The notes under the pieces are model-generated. The model was not told the DNA's origin, made no database searches, and saw only the letters and a program-made list of their open reading frames with translations. From GCA-003244245 sp050700055 (GTDB taxonomy: Bacteria > Actinomycetota > Actinomycetes > Mycobacteriales > Pseudonocardiaceae): a DNA stretch of 64,000 bases. A program made the position numbers and the translations under genes. Each line of letters begins with the position of its first letter. The stretch's first letter is position 1. Where the stretch lies: assembly GCA_050700055.1 (NCBI GenBank), contig JBOHGE010000026.1, positions 1 to 64,000 on the forward strand. Direction: 5' to 3'. This document shows positions 35,901-44,700 of this stretch, piece by piece.

Positions 35901-37808
35901 ACGCCAACACGGATCAGCCACCAACCCCACCACATCCCGATGAGTGACCCCAATCCCCTTCGGCACTCCGGTCGAACCCGAGGTGTACATCACATACGCC
36001 AACTGCCCCGGATCACACACCACCCCCAGATCACCGCAATCCTGTCCGCCCAGCCAGGAATCAGCGTCTACCACGATCACCTGCGCGCACTCCGGAACCG
36101 GACCGGCCCGCATCACCCGATCAGTCACCAACACCGACGCCGCAGTCTCGGCCATCACCAGACTCATCCGCGCCAACGGATACCGGGCATCCAAGGGCAC
36201 ATACACCCCCCCGGCCTTCAGCACCGCCAGGACCGTCACCACCACATCCATCGAGCGCTCCAACAACACCCCCACCGCGCTCTCCCGACCCACCCCCCCA
36301 GCAACCAACCGATGCGCCAACCGATTCGCCCGAGCATTGAGCTGCGCAAAAGTCAACGTGGTCTCACCACACACCACCGCCACCCCCTCCGGAGTGGCCT
36401 GCACCCAAGCCTCAAACAACGCCGGCAAACTGCCACCAGGAACCGGAGCAACAGTATTGTTGTAATCCACCAACACCCGCTGACGCTCCCCAGCAGACAA
36501 AATCTCAATCCGGCCGATCGGCTGGCCAGCATGGGTGGCCAGCTGCTCCAGCACCCGCACCAGTCGAGCGATCATCGCCTGCGCCGCTCCCTGATCAATC
36601 ACATCGGATCGGTAGCTGAGCCGGAGCGTCAGGCAGGGTCCTGGGACGGCGGTGAGGGTCAGCGGGTAGTGGGTGGCGTCGTGGCCTTCCCGGCTGGAGA
36701 TCCGCAGGCCGGGCGCGAGCTCGTTCGAGTGGTTGTGGTCGACGGGGTAGTTCTCGTAGGCCACCAGGGTGTCGAACAGCTGGCCCAGCCCGGTGAGCTG
36801 CTGAATGTCAACCAGACCGAGATGATGGTGCACCAACAGCTCAGCCTGCTCAGCCTGCAGGCGGGACAGAAACTGTTCCACCGGCTCGTGGGCCCGTAAC
36901 CGCAGGCGTACCGGCACGGTGTTGGTGAACAACCCCACCATGGACTCCACGCCGGCCAGGTCGGCAGGTCGGCCGGACACCGTCACGCCGAAGACCACGT
37001 CGATACGGCCGGTGAGGCGGCCCAGCAGGATGCCCCACGCTCCCTGAATCAAAGTGTTGAGCGTCACGTCCAGCCGGCGGGCCTGGCCGGTCAACGCGAC
37101 AGTCAGCTCCTTGGACAGCGGGACCATCACCTTGTCAGGGATGAGCGGTACCCGTTGGCGGTCCGGGCCGGCCACCAGGGTGGGTTCGTCCAGCCCGGCG
37201 AGCGCGTCGCGCCATGCGGCCTGCGCGGCCGGGCGGTCCTGAGCTTCCAGCCACGCCAGGTAGTTCCGGTAGGGCGTGACAGGGGGCAGCGCAGCGGGAT
37301 TCCCACCGCTGGCATACAGCGCGAACAGCTCCTGGACCAGGATGGGGAACGACCAGCCGTCAGACAGAATGTGATGATTGGTGATCCCCAAGCGGTGCCG
37401 CCCGGCACTCAGGCGCACCAGGAGCAGCCGGATCAGCGGCGGCTGCGCGAGATCGAACCGGCGGGCCCGCTCGTCAGCGAACAAGCGATCCGCCTGCGCC
37501 TGACCAGCCGCCGGATCCAGGCCGGACAGATCAACCGCCTGCCATGACAGGTCCACCTGGTGGGGAATGAGGGCGACGGGGCGGCCCTCGGTGGTGCGGC
37601 GGAATGCGGCCCGCAGGTTGGGATACCGGTCCAACAAGGCTTGGCCGCCAGCATGCAAGGCGGCCGCGTCCAGATCGCCGTCCAGGTCAACAACGAGCTG
37701 GGTGGTGTAAACGTCAGGACCGTGACTGTCGAGCAGGGTATGGAACAGCAGCCCCTCCTGTAACGGCGCCAGCGGCAGCACGTCCTCGAGATCGGGTCGC
37801 TCGATCAT
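29907..37808 (-). CDS. NRPS-B, N-terminal part: DCL-A-PCP, C-A-PCP, C-A(start)
   Basis: Natural start ATG 37808, four bases after the NRPS-A stop, with AAGGTGA overlapping that stop. It opens with a D-C-L condensation domain (DVLPLAPLQEGLLFH; HHILSDGWS), the type that accepts a D-residue from an upstream epimerase; the first residues look like an acceptor docking segment. Then A with D-A-Y-W-W-G-G-T-F (Val-like), PCP (about residue 993), C (HHIAGDG), A with D-A-M-F-I-G-A-V-C (hydrophobic, unresolved), PCP (about 2058), C (HHIAGDG) and the first third of the next A domain. The frame breaks at 29936-29938 and runs out at 29907. Confidence 0.9.
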   Translation of the reverse strand: MIERPDLEDVLPLAPLQEGLLFHTLLDSHGPDVYTTQLVVDLDGDLDAAALHAGGQALLDRYPNLRAAFRRTTEGRPVALIPHQVDLSWQAVDLSGLDPAAGQAQADRLFADERARRFDLAQPPLIRLLLVRLSAGRHRLGITNHHILSDGWSFPILVQELFALYASGGNPAALPPVTPYRNYLAWLEAQDRPAAQAAWRDALAGLDEPTLVAGPDRQRVPLIPDKVMVPLSKELTVALTGQARRLDVTLNTLIQGAWGILLGRLTGRIDVVFGVTVSGRPADLAGVESMVGLFTNTVPVRLRLRAHEPVEQFLSRLQAEQAELLVHHHLGLVDIQQLTGLGQLFDTLVAYENYPVDHNHSNELAPGLRISSREGHDATHYPLTLTAVPGPCLTLRLSYRSDVIDQGAAQAMIARLVRVLEQLATHAGQPIGRIEILSAGERQRVLVDYNNTVAPVPGGSLPALFEAWVQATPEGVAVVCGETTLTFAQLNARANRLAHRLVAGGVGRESAVGVLLERSMDVVVTVLAVLKAGGVYVPLDARYPLARMSLVMAETAASVLVTDRVMRAGPVPECAQVIVVDADSWLGGQDCGDLGVVCDPGQLAYVMYTSGSTGVPKGIGVTHRDVVGLVADPCWRGGGHQRVLLHSPHAFDASTYEVWVPLLSGGQVVVAPPGELDIPVLEQAIIQHRVTGLWLTAGLFGVMAEQCPECFTGVGQVWTGGDVVSGVAVARVLDACPVTTVVNGYGPTETTTFAAHHLMRAPYDPRLSVPIGRPMANTRLYVLDGGLGPVPVGVVGELYIAGAGVARGYLHQGALTAQRFVADPYGPAGARMYRTGDLTRWNTDGDLEFLGRADDQVKIRGFRIEPGEIQTLLAAHPDVTHAAVITRQDQPGEKRLVAYLVPTTDTTLTPELLRDYLRSHLPDYMLPAAFVTLDALPLTPHGKLDHHALPTPEPSATTHRGPRTPQEQLLGDLFAEVLCLPRIGIDDDFFDLGGHSLLATRLLARIRTTLNVELGLRNLFETPTVAGLATCLGSAEQARLALTRCENRPDLVPLSFAQRRLWFLHQLEGPKKDGFSSIYNIPLALRMSGELDRQVLHTAFGDVVARHESLRTIFPEVDGVPYQQILDTEVACPQLPVIHVTETELSEILPAAARSGFDLATQPPLRAELFTLAPEEHVLLIVVHHIAGDGASMGSLSHDVARAYAARCRGEAPGWAPLPVQYVDYALWQHRLFGDEADPDSLFTRQAAYWIEELAGLPEQLDLPTDRPRPATASYRGDVVEVCLDARLHQGLVSLARRGGASVFMVLQAALAALLSRLGAGSDIAVGSPIAGRTDQTLDDLVGFFVNTLVLRTNTSGDPTFTQLLSQVRETALSAYAHQDVPFEYLVEVLNPARSLAHHPLCQIMLSLQNSQRADFELPRLRTRPILVRTGTAKLDLAFVLSERRGPHGSPEGIDGVAEYASDLFDPASVEKIFARWVRLLEAVIADPDRPISRIDILSATERHRLLADYNDTAYPIPPSVPALFQAQVQATPTAVAVVFEDTTLTYTQLNAKANQLAHILIARGIGPEHIVALALSRSAELIVSILAVLKTGAGYLPVDPDYPPARIELMLYGAQPVLLLTNTQTEHGLPDTGSTTRLVLDAPDTVAVLANSADTDPTDTDRITDLASQHPAYVMYTSGSTGRPKGVVVCHGGIANFATGQIQRLEISADSRVLQLSSPSFDASVMELLMAFAAGAALVIPSPGPLAGAALAGFIADQGVNHAFIPPAVLASVPLTDLPGFQTLIVGGDRCPLDLFTNWSANRQMINAYGPTETTVCMTMSDPVPARTHTPPPMGRPMANTRVYVLDPGLQLVAPGVAGELYITGAVLARGYANQPDLTAARFVADPYGPPGIRMYRSGDLGRWRDDGSLEFAGRADNQVKIRGFRIEPGEIEVVLGEHPDVAHTAVIARQDRPDDQHLVGYVVPTAGSAPRPDVLRGYLRQHLPEYLVPTAFVVLDALPLTPNGKLDRAALPVPEYGLASAGRAARTPQEQLLGELFAEVLGLAAVGVEDDFFDLGGHSLLATRLIAQIRATLGVELELRALFETPTVAGLTAHLDGARQARLALTRCERPDVVPLSFAQRRLWFLHHMEGPSSAYNVPLALRLRGELDRPALQAALADVVARHETLRTIFPHLEGVPYQQVLDVEAAYPQLRVTHTDETELAEVLTRAAQYTFDVAAAPPVRAELFTLAPDEHVLLVLMHHIAGDGASMGPLSRDLAMAYTTRCRGAAPAWGPLPVHYADYTLWQHQLLGDHTDSDSLFTTQVTHWTDTLGGLPERLTLPTDRPRAAVASYRGDYLAVRLDPALHRGVRELASRGGASVFMVLATGLAALLSRLGAGSDIPVGSPIAGRTDQALDDLVGFFVNTLVLRTDTSGDPTFAQLLARVRETALSAYAAQDVPFEYLVEVLNPVRSLAHHPLFQVMLALQNVPEAGFELPGLSVSAVPVSMGTAKFDLSFGLSERRGPDGSPEGIDGFVEYACDLFDPATIETICARWVHLLDAMVADPDRPISRIDILSAEERAQLLVECNDTAGPVVRAGLPVLFETQVQATPEAVAVVFGGNTLSYAQLNVKANQLAHMLIRRVWVLSRLWR
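29936..29938 (-). other. 1-nt deletion (frameshift) in NRPS-B
   Basis: Plus-strand CACACCCGGC has three C where equivalent modules (near 20347 and 44165) have four. Adding one C makes L-I-R-R-G-V-G-P-E-Q-I-V-A-L continuous, fusing the N-terminal and middle parts in one A domain. A homopolymer indel is the simplest explanation. Confidence 0.8.
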
Positions 37809-37812
37809 CAGG

Positions 37813-40800
37813 TCACCTTTTCCGTAGCGAAGCAGTAGCGAGGCCGTCCATCTCTTCCTGGGACAGCCGGGCGAATGGGAAATCTGAGGGGGTGTGGCCG
37901 CCCGCGTCGGGGCGAGCGGCATGGGTGGCGAGCGCACCCAACGCCTGGAACCAACCCTCGGCCAGCTCACGCACGGTGTCCTGGGGCAGCAGTCCCGCTG
38001 GCCATAACCAGCTGACGTGCAGCTGTGGCCCGTCCGACCGGTCTTCGGTCCACGCGTTAACGCTCAGAGCGTGCGACGCGGGCAGGGCCGTGCCGCCAGC
38101 ACGTCCCAACCCGGAGTCGGCGAGGACCGCCCAGTCGGTGGCATCGGGAACCGCGAACCGGCCCAGGTAGTTAAACGCGATCTGTGGGGTCACCAGCCCG
38201 GCCAAGACCGGCCCGGTCCCGGGGTTGAGGTAACGCAGCAGCCCGAAGCCCAGGCCATGATCAGGCACAGCGCGTAACTGCTCCTTGACCCGTTTGAGGG
38301 CCTGTCCCGCCGCTGAGCCGCCCGCCAGCGCATCGTCCACATCGACCTCGGCGATATCCAGGCGCACCGGAAACACGGTGGTGAACCAGCCGACCGTGCG
38401 GGACAGATCAACGCCGTCGACCACCTGCTCCTGACGGCCGTGCCCCTCCAGATCAACCAGCAGGCAGCCATGCCCGTCATCCTGGCCACGTCGGCGTCGC
38501 CAGCAGGTGACCGCCAGCACCAAGCCGCACAGCAGCACATCGTCCACCCCGGCGTGGAAGGCCGCCGGTACGCTGGTCAGCAGCGGCTCGGCCCGCGCCG
38601 GCAACACCAACCTCAGCTCCCGGCACGTGCTCACGGTGTCCCGGACCGGGTCCAACGCACGCTGACCGAGCGGTGGATCCGCGCCGCCCAGCATTGCGGT
38701 CCATATCGCCAGCTCGCGCATCCGAACTGGGTCGTGGGCCTGGGCCGCCAACAGCTGCGCCCACCGTCGAAACGACGTGTGGCATGGCTGCAGCACCGGC
38801 GCTCGCCCCGCCGTCAGCTGTGCCGCACCGCTGGCCAGGTCCTCCAGCAGGATGCGCAACGACACCCCGTCGACCACCAGGTGATGGATCACCACCACCA
38901 GCCGGCCGGGCCGGGCCGGACCCCGATCCAGCCACGCCACCTGGAGCATCACCCCAGTCCGCGGAGCCAGCCGGGCTGCGGCCGCTGGCGCTTCCCGGGT
39001 CTGGATGACCCATTGCAGGTCCTCGTCGTCCTCCAGGCCGGTGGCGTCCACCCGCACGATGCACGCCGAGGCCGCCACCGACCCGGCCGGTCCCACCCGC
39101 AGCGCCCACTGCTGGCCTTCCTCGTCCGAGTGCTCCAGGCGGGCACGGAGCATGTCGTGGCGATCCAGCAGGGCCTCGACCAGGTGCGCCAGCGCCTCGG
39201 TGTCCAGGCTGGTCGGTGCTTGCAGCACCATTCTCATACTGAACTCGTCGATCGGACCGCCCCGCTCCCGCAGCCGGTGCATGATCGGGGTCGGGGGCAC
39301 CACGCCGATCCCGGAGTCGGGTGCCTCCCGCGTCGTCTCGGACGCCGTCCTGGCCACCGCCGCCAGTCCGGCCGCGGTCTTGTGCTGGAACACCTCCCGT
39401 GGGCTGATCACTACACCAGCCCGGCAGGCCCGGCTGACCAGCTGGATCGAGATAATGCTGTCCCCACCCAGCGTAAAGAAGCTGTCCTCGACTCCTACGT
39501 GGTCTAGTCCCAGTACTTCGGCGAACAGCTCGCAGAGGATGTGTTCTTGGGGCGTGTGTGGTGCCCGGCTGGGTGCGGTGGGAGTGGGGGTAGGTAATGC
39601 GGTGCGGTCGAGTTTGCCGTGGGGTGTTAACGGTAATGCGTCGAGCATGACCAGTGCGGTGGGAATCATGTAGTCGGGTAGGTGTTGGCGGAGGTAGTCA
39701 TCGAGTAACTGTGGTGTTATTGCAGTGTTGTTAGTCGGTACGACGTAGCCGACCAGTCGTGTGCCGTGGGGTCGGTCTTGGCGGGTGATGACTGCGGCCT
39801 GGGCGATGTCGGGATGTGCGGTGAGTACGGTTTCGATCTCGCCTGGCTCGATGCGGAATCCGCGGATTTTGACTTGGTCGTCGGCGCGGCCGAGGAATTC
39901 CAGGTTCCCGTCGGCGCGCCAGCGGGCCAGATCCCCGCTCCGGTACATCCGTTCACCTGGCGAGCCGTGCGGGTTGGCGAGGAATCGTTCGGCGGTCAGA
40001 TCCGGTCGGTGCAGGTAGCCGCGGGCCAATCCGGCTCCGGTGATGTACAACTCACCCGTCACACCGGAGGGTGCTGGCTGCAGGCCGGTATCGAGGACGT
40101 ATAGCCGGGTGTTGGTGATTGGCTGGCCGAGGGGGACCGTGGTGGTGGCGTCGGTGTCCTGGCAGGTGTGGAAGCTGGCGTCAATGCAGGTCTCGGTGGG
40201 ACCGTAGAGGTTGTAGACGGTGGTTGATCCCAGGTGACTGCGGCATTGTGCCCAGAGGTGGCTGGAGAAGGTTTCGCCGCCGCAGAACAGCCGCCGCAGG
40301 GTGTGCCATTGCTTGCGGGCCGGTTGCTGGAGCAGGGAGGGCAGCAAGGAGGGCACCACCTGCGCCACGGTGACGTCGTGGTGGGCGATGAGCCGGGCGA
40401 GTGCGTCCGGGTCGCGTTGGATCTCGGGGGGTGTGAGCAGTAGTCGTGCTCCCGCCATGAGCGGTGCGAACAGCTCCCAGACCGAGGCGTCGAAGGTGAA
40501 AGCCGTTCTGTGCAGCACGGTGTCCCGCTCGCGCAGCGGCGCCGTCTGCTGCATCCACAACATGTGGTTGACCGCAGCCCGGTGGGGGATCACGACGCCT
40601 TTAGGCCGCCCTGTCGAGCCGGAAGTGTAGATCAGATAGACCGGGTGGTCCGGATGCAGCGGCGCTATCCGGTCGGTGTCGCCCACATCGTGGTGGGGCA
40701 GCGCTGCGAGTTCCGTGACGACCCGTGGATCGTCCAGCACCAGCCGGGTCAGTTCGCCATTGTCGGGTAGCCGGTCTGCCGCTGTGGTCACGGTGAGCTG

Positions 40801-41649
40801 GCAGGCTGTTTGGGCATCGTCAAGCATCCACGCCAGGCGATCAGCGGGATGGTCAAGGTCTAGGGGCACGTAGGCAGCGCCGGCCTTGAGCACCGCCATG
40901 ACCGCAATCACGAACTGTGGCGAGCGAGGCAGCGCTAACGCCACGATCTGTTCGGGTCCCACTCCTAGGGCGATCAACGTGCGCGCCAGCTGGTTGGCTT
41001 GGGTATTGAGCTGCGCATAGGTCAGGGTGGTGTCCTCAAACACCACCGCTACCGCCTCCGGTACAGCCTGCACCTGAGCCTCGAATAATGCGGGCAGGAA
41101 GATCAGCGGAATCGGCACAGCGGTGTCATTGCACTCCTCCAACAGCCAGCGCCGCTCCTCGGCGGTGAGAATGTCGATCCGGCTCATGGGCCGGTCCGGA
41201 TCAGCGGCCACCGCCTCAAACATTCGCACCCAACGGGCGCAGATCGCCTCGATCGTGCCGGCGTCAAACAGATCGCTGGCGTATCCGACAGACGCATCGA
41301 TGCCCTCGGGGCTGCCATCTGCACCACGACGCTCGCCCAGATTGAAGGACAGATCAAACTTGGCGGCATCAGCCCCGATAGGAACCCTGGACACCCGCAG
41401 ATCGGGAAGCTCGACATCGACTTCGGGGGCGTTCTGTAATGTCAGCGTGACCTGGAACAGTGGGTGGTGTGCCAGCGACCGCTCCGGGTTGACGACTTCG
41501 ACAAGGTACTCGAATGGCACGTCCTGGTGCGTGTAAGCGACCAGCGTGGTGTCTCGCACCCGAGCGAGCAGCTGGGCAAATGTTGGGTCTCCGGACGTGT
41601 CAATGCGGAGCACCAACATGTTGACGAAGAACCCGATGAGGTTGTCCAA
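37813..41649 (-). CDS. NRPS-A, second part: rest of C, A-PCP-E
   Basis: In the same frame as the upstream part; the only separation is the TAA at 41737-41739, and the frame is open from 41736. It holds the second half of a C domain, an A domain with code D-A-W-Q-F-G-L-I-D (as I recall, a Gln-type signature), a PCP with LGGDSI (the variant usual before epimerases), and an epimerisation domain (IHHLVVDGVS, TVGWFTTVFPV, FNYLGRF). So this module should install a D-residue, likely D-Gln. The C-terminus (TPSDFPFARLSQEEMDGL) looks like a donor docking segment for NRPS-B, which starts 4 bp later. Confidence 0.9.
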   Translation of the reverse strand: MDNLIGFFVNMLVLRIDTSGDPTFAQLLARVRDTTLVAYTHQDVPFEYLVEVVNPERSLAHHPLFQVTLTLQNAPEVDVELPDLRVSRVPIGADAAKFDLSFNLGERRGADGSPEGIDASVGYASDLFDAGTIEAICARWVRMFEAVAADPDRPMSRIDILTAEERRWLLEECNDTAVPIPLIFLPALFEAQVQAVPEAVAVVFEDTTLTYAQLNTQANQLARTLIALGVGPEQIVALALPRSPQFVIAVMAVLKAGAAYVPLDLDHPADRLAWMLDDAQTACQLTVTTAADRLPDNGELTRLVLDDPRVVTELAALPHHDVGDTDRIAPLHPDHPVYLIYTSGSTGRPKGVVIPHRAAVNHMLWMQQTAPLRERDTVLHRTAFTFDASVWELFAPLMAGARLLLTPPEIQRDPDALARLIAHHDVTVAQVVPSLLPSLLQQPARKQWHTLRRLFCGGETFSSHLWAQCRSHLGSTTVYNLYGPTETCIDASFHTCQDTDATTTVPLGQPITNTRLYVLDTGLQPAPSGVTGELYITGAGLARGYLHRPDLTAERFLANPHGSPGERMYRSGDLARWRADGNLEFLGRADDQVKIRGFRIEPGEIETVLTAHPDIAQAAVITRQDRPHGTRLVGYVVPTNNTAITPQLLDDYLRQHLPDYMIPTALVMLDALPLTPHGKLDRTALPTPTPTAPSRAPHTPQEHILCELFAEVLGLDHVGVEDSFFTLGGDSIISIQLVSRACRAGVVISPREVFQHKTAAGLAAVARTASETTREAPDSGIGVVPPTPIMHRLRERGGPIDEFSMRMVLQAPTSLDTEALAHLVEALLDRHDMLRARLEHSDEEGQQWALRVGPAGSVAASACIVRVDATGLEDDEDLQWVIQTREAPAAAARLAPRTGVMLQVAWLDRGPARPGRLVVVIHHLVVDGVSLRILLEDLASGAAQLTAGRAPVLQPCHTSFRRWAQLLAAQAHDPVRMRELAIWTAMLGGADPPLGQRALDPVRDTVSTCRELRLVLPARAEPLLTSVPAAFHAGVDDVLLCGLVLAVTCWRRRRGQDDGHGCLLVDLEGHGRQEQVVDGVDLSRTVGWFTTVFPVRLDIAEVDVDDALAGGSAAGQALKRVKEQLRAVPDHGLGFGLLRYLNPGTGPVLAGLVTPQIAFNYLGRFAVPDATDWAVLADSGLGRAGGTALPASHALSVNAWTEDRSDGPQLHVSWLWPAGLLPQDTVRELAEGWFQALGALATHAARPDAGGHTPSDFPFARLSQEEMDGLATASLRKR

Positions 41650-41736
41650 CGCTTGGTCAGTACGTCCGGCGATGGGACTTCCTACCGCAATGTCGCTGCC
41701 CGCGCCGAGCTTGCTCAGTAGTGCGGCCAGCCCGGC

Positions 41737-41739
41737 TTA
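41737..41739 (-). other. In-frame TAA in the middle of an NRPS C domain
   Basis: On the minus strand the codons read ATG GTC CTG TAA GCC GGG. Paralogous modules in this window mostly read M-V-L-Q-A-G at the same place, so CAA (Gln) became TAA by one C-to-T change. The frame before and after is otherwise intact. Confidence 0.9.
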
Positions 41740-44700
41740 CAGGACCATGAACAGGCTGGCTGCGCCGTGGCGGGCCAGGTCCAGCAGCCCTTGATGCACT
41801 CTCTCGTCTAGTCGAACAATCACCTGACCGCCGCGGTAGGACGCTACTGCCGGGCGGGTACGGTCAGCTGGCAGATCAAGCTGCTCGGGTAGCCCAGCCA
41901 GGGTGTTGGACCAGTAGGCGAGCTGGGTGATGAGCAGGCTGTCGGGATCGGTGTGGTCGCCGAGCAGTTGGCGTTGCCATAGCGTGTAATCGGCGTACTG
42001 GACCGGCAGCGGCGGCCACCCCGGTGCTCCGCCTTGGCAGCGGGCCGCATAAGCGGCGGCTAGGTCGTGTGACAGTAGCCCCATGGACCAGCCGTCACCG
42101 GCGATGTGGTGGATCACGACCAGCAGCACGTGCTCATCAGGTGAGAGGACGAACAGCTCGGCCCGCACGGGTGGCTCAACAGCAAGATCGAACCCGCACC
42201 GGGCCGCGGTGGCTAAGGTCTGTGACAGTTCTGTCTCGCTGGTACGGGTGACTTGCAACCGCGGGTAGGCCGCCTGCGTGTCCAGGATGCGCTGGTAGGG
42301 CACACCGTCGAGCTGGGGGAAGATCGTGCGCAAGCTTTCGTGGCGGGCTACCACGTCGCCGAGCGCGGCGCGCAATGCCTCGTTGTCCAATTCTCCGGAC
42401 AGGCGTAACGCGAGGGGAATGTGGTAGAGGGGACTGTGGTCGAGAGAAGTGGGGCCTTCCATCTGGTGCAAAAACCACAGCCGGCGCTGCGCGAACGACA
42501 AGGGCACCACGTCGGGACGTCCGTAGGGCGCCAACGCCAACCTCGCTTGCCCGGCGTGGTGCAGCTGGGTGGCCAACCCGACCACCGTGGGGGTTTCGAA
42601 CAGGACGCGCAGCTCCAGCTCGACGCCCAAGGTGGCGCGCACCCGGGCGATCAGGCGGGTGCCGAGCAGGGAGTGCCCGCCCAGCTCGAAGAAGTCGTCG
42701 TCGACACCGACCCTGGCCACGCCCAACACCTCGGCGAACAGCTCGCACAGGAGCTGTTCTTGGGGAGTGCTGGGCGCCCGACCGGCAGTGGCCGACCCGA
42801 ACTCAGGAGCGGGCAGCGCGGGGCGGTCCAGTTTGCCGGTGAATGTCAACGGCAACCGGTCCAAGATCACCAGTGCGGCGGGGACCATATACCCAGGCAG
42901 CCGCTGACGCAGGTAATCGCGCAGCACGTCCGGTCGGGCAGCGCTGCCCCTGGCGGGCACGACATACCCGACCAGGCGTTGGTCGTTGGGCCGGTCTTGG
43001 CGGGCGATGACGGCGGTCTGGGCGACATCGGGATGCCCGGCGAGCACGGTTTCGATCTCACCGGGCTCGATGCGGAACCCGCGGATGGTGACCTGGTCGT
43101 CGGCGCGGCCGACGAACTCCAAGTTCCCGTCAGCACGCCAGCGGGCCAGATCACCGGTGCGGTACATCCGCTCACCTGATGTGCCGTAGGAGGCAGCGAC
43201 GAACCGCTGTGCGGTCAGACCCGGCTGGTGCAGGTAGCCCCGCGCCAGCCCGGCCCCAGCCACATACAACTCGCCCACTACCCCCGGGGGCACCGGTTGT
43301 AGTCCGGCGTCGAGCACGTACACCCGGGTGTTCATGATCGGCCGACCGATCGGCGCAGGCAGCTGCGTAGCGTGCGACAGTGGGCCACTCATCGTGGCGC
43401 ACACGGTGGTTTCGGTGGGGCCGTAGGCGTTGATCATTCGCCGGCCTGTTGACCAGGTGGCGACCAGCTCGAGCGGCCCCGTCTCACCTGCCATGACCAC
43501 CGTTGTTGCCGGCGGCAGACCATCCTCGGCGGGCAGGACCGCCAGCGCCGACGGGGGCAAGGTCACATGGGTCACCTGCTGTCTGCCCGCCAGCGCGACC
43601 AGCGGGGTTCCCGGCAGCAGCTGCGCCGGGGGGGCTAGTACCAGCGCCGCGCCGGACAGCAGGCCCATGCACAGCTCCGACACCGATGCGTCGAAGCTCG
43701 GCGAGGCGAATTGCAGGACCCGACTATGAGCACCGACTCCGAATCGTTCGATCTGGGCGGTGGCAAGGCTGGAGACGCCGCCATGGCTCACCACGACGCC
43801 TCGGGGCTGGCCAGTGGAACCTGAGGTGTAGATCACATACGCCGGATGCTGCGGCAGAAGTCGGCCGGTACGGTCGGCATCCGTGGGATTAGTGTCAGGA
43901 TACGCACCCAACACCGCCACGGTGTCGAGATCGTCCATCACCAATCGCGGCGTAGCACCCTCGTCGGGAATCCGCCTCAGTGTCTGTGCGGTGGTGAGGA
44001 GCAACATCGGCCGCGCAGCGCCGAGCATGAGCTCAATCCGCGTGGGCGGGTAATCCGGGTCCACCGGCAGGTACCCTGCCCCAGCCTTGAGTACCGCCAA
44101 GATGCACGTCACCAGCTCAGGTGAGCGAGGCAGGGCCAACGCCACCACCCGCTCCGGACCCACACCCCGGGCGATCAGCACCCGCGACAGCCGGTTCGCT
44201 TTCGCGTTGAGCTGCGCATATGTCAACGCAGTGTTGTCAAACACCACCGCCACAGCCTGGGGCGTGGCATGCACCTGGGCTTCGAACAACACCGGCAGAC
44301 AGGCCTGGACCACCGGGTGGGCGGTGTCGTTATAGTCGACCAGTAACCGGTAGCGTTCTTCGGCGGTGAGGATGTCGATCCGGCTGATCGGCCGATCCGG
44401 ATCAGCGACCGTGATGGCATCCAACAGATTCAGAAAACGTTGCTGATGGACGGCCAGATCATCCGCACTGCAGACTTCCGGGTGCGCCTGCAAGCCGATT
44501 CGTAATCCTGAACCATCCCTTCTATCCCACACAGTTATCAGCAGATCGGCAGTCAAGGCCGACGAAACATTGTGCACCGTGGTGCGATATCCAGCGAAGT
44601 GCAGATCGTAGTCGAAAGACACGATATTGATTACCGACGCAAAAGATGCCCCAATATTACCGGGTAGACCAAGGTCTCGGTGGAGGTCCTCTCCTCGGTA

